Assembly: GCA_947643715.1 (NCBI GenBank)
Contig: CANRXB010000016.1
Location: 1 to 53,349, forward strand
Origin: an uncultured bacterium
Lineage (GTDB): Bacteria > Bacillota > Clostridia > Oscillospirales > Oscillospiraceae
Direction of reading: 5' to 3'
DNA: 53,349 nucleotides
The notes under the pieces are model-generated. The model did no database searches. It was given only the letters and a program-made list of their open reading frames with translations, and was not told the DNA's origin. The position numbers and the translations under genes were made by a program. This document shows positions 52,667-53,349 of this stretch, one piece after another; positions within the stretch are counted from its first letter, which is position 1, and the number at the start of each line of letters is the position of its first letter.

Positions 52667-53194
52667 ATGAATGTCAAAAACATCGATGGTATCGTCGACG
52701 AGATCCAGCAGGATCCCAATCTCAAAACTGGTGATAAACTCATCATCTGCCTGGACCGATCCTACGACTCGATGCTGGAGGATGCCTGCCTGCTCACTGC
52801 CGATGGGAAGATCCAGGACGCCTTCTGGACGACCTATAGTAGTGGCGACCAGGCGGACGAGGCTGCGGTCCGGCTGGTCGAGGACGGAGACGATCTGGTG
52901 GCCTTTCACGAAAGTCGGCCCAGTTCCCGGGACGGCCGCCCCAACGGTATCCGCGTACACCACGAGGATCTGGACTTCCCCTGTGTCGTGTTCTGCAACA
53001 GCGGCAAAGAGCGCCTGACAGTAGATGGTGAGTGGGTCGAACCCGGCGAATATACGTCTGTTCAGGAGGTGGACCCCCACAGCCCGGAGGGCCAGAAAGT
53101 CTTGCAGGAGTATCTCAAAAGCTTGGGGAGGCTGGACAGGTCCGAGGAGCCGCGCCGCCTATCGTATCGGCAGAGGAACGAGGAGCGAGGATAG
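52667..53194 (+). CDS. Orphan protein B (175 residues)
   Basis: Unrecognised acidic soluble protein. It has NVKNIDGIVDEIQQDPNLKT at the start and DKLIICLDRSYDSMLEDACLLTADGKIQDAF in the middle. The block CVVFCNSGKERLTVDGEWVEPGEYTS near residue 125 is similar to orphan protein A. The C-terminal 30 residues are highly charged (RSEEPRRLSYRQRNEERG). GGAGG lies 8 nt before the ATG at 52667. It has its own strong promoter and a leader with two terminator-like hairpins. The reading frame stays open after its TAG to the end of the window. Confidence 0.7.
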   Translation: MNVKNIDGIVDEIQQDPNLKTGDKLIICLDRSYDSMLEDACLLTADGKIQDAFWTTYSSGDQADEAAVRLVEDGDDLVAFHESRPSSRDGRPNGIRVHHEDLDFPCVVFCNSGKERLTVDGEWVEPGEYTSVQEVDPHSPEGQKVLQEYLKSLGRLDRSEEPRRLSYRQRNEERG

Positions 53195-53204
53195 GATCGA
53201 GATC

Positions 53205-53349
53205 ATGGACAGCAAGGCGCCTTTTTTGATGGGACCTATTGGGACTACTGCCTCCACATCGCGCCGGACTGCTTCCACGTTTTCCCGGATGGGATGGTGT
53301 CATCGCCAGTGATAAAATGTAAAAAAACGCCGAGGAAAAAATGTAGAAT
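53205..53349 (+). pseudogene. Possible frameshifted or cut-off gene at the right edge
   Basis: An ATG at 53205 after a weak GAGG-rich stretch opens MDSKAPF. One base of slip in the T6 run at 53222-53227 would join it to a protein-like frame reading FFDGTYWDYCLHIAPDCF and on to the window edge. That frame is the same as orphan gene B's, open after its TAG. Whether this is a broken gene, a sequencing indel or a separate gene starting later cannot be decided here. Confidence 0.3.

Overview
The window reads as the chromosome of a GC-rich, endospore-forming, anaerobic Firmicute. The sporulation genes spoVT and spoIIAA-spoIIAB-sigF, a T-box leader, Gram-positive style Shine-Dalgarno sites, and an etfB-etfA-acyl-CoA dehydrogenase set typical of butyrate producers all point to the Oscillospiraceae (Flavonifractor / Lawsonibacter / Intestinimonas type). 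That placement is an inference from gene content; no rRNA is present. I see no prophage, IS element or CRISPR array. Almost every gene has a clear ribosome binding site, and many sigma-A promoters with exact 17-bp spacers can be read directly.

Left part (1-17 kb): a response regulator running off the edge with a NUDIX hydrolase; a DUF815 ATPase; spoVT behind a sigma-G-like promoter; an ECF sigma factor with an RsgI-like, PepSY-bearing membrane anti-sigma factor; the spoIIA operon; and valS, which shares a valine T-box leader with a small YcxB-like membrane protein. Two tiny membrane proteins follow. Next comes an Lrp-type regulator / aminotransferase / ThrH-like phosphatase / DUF1015 operon, and a WYL regulator with an unrecognised protein.

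Middle (17-40 kb): a NYN nuclease-like protein, etfB-etfA-bcd, a GNAT acetyltransferase, and mutY-tdk-radical SAM. A lower-glycolysis run follows (trmL, pgk, tpiA, gpmI, eno; no gap gene). Then come two paralogous DUF4358 lipoproteins with an MBOAT acyltransferase and a DHHW-type partner (probable surface polymer O-acylation), and a complete branched-chain amino acid ABC transporter (livKHMGF). An SDR oxidoreductase gene lies back to back with a tRNA-Val(GAC) gene; their promoters share essentially one -35 box. This tRNA has the anticodon and discriminator base that the valine T-box expects.

Right part (40.7-53.3 kb), the most unusual section: a membrane-anchored PI-PLC-like protein and an AgrA/AgrC-like LytTR two-component system without agrB/agrD. 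After it come a lipoprotein alpha/beta hydrolase and a lipoprotein plus a doubly membrane-anchored, domain-reversed GH3 beta-glucosidase. Upstream of each of these two downstream units I find a pair of CCACTTTTGACA-like 12-mers. In both pairs the copies start 21 bp apart, and in both the second copy ends exactly 29 bp before a -10 box. This is the geometry expected of LytTR-activated promoters, so I propose a small regulon controlled by the adjacent two-component system. At the extreme right, two divergent, distantly related orphan genes each follow a short leader containing intrinsic-terminator-like hairpins just before the ribosome binding site. These are candidates for uncharacterised cis-regulatory RNAs.
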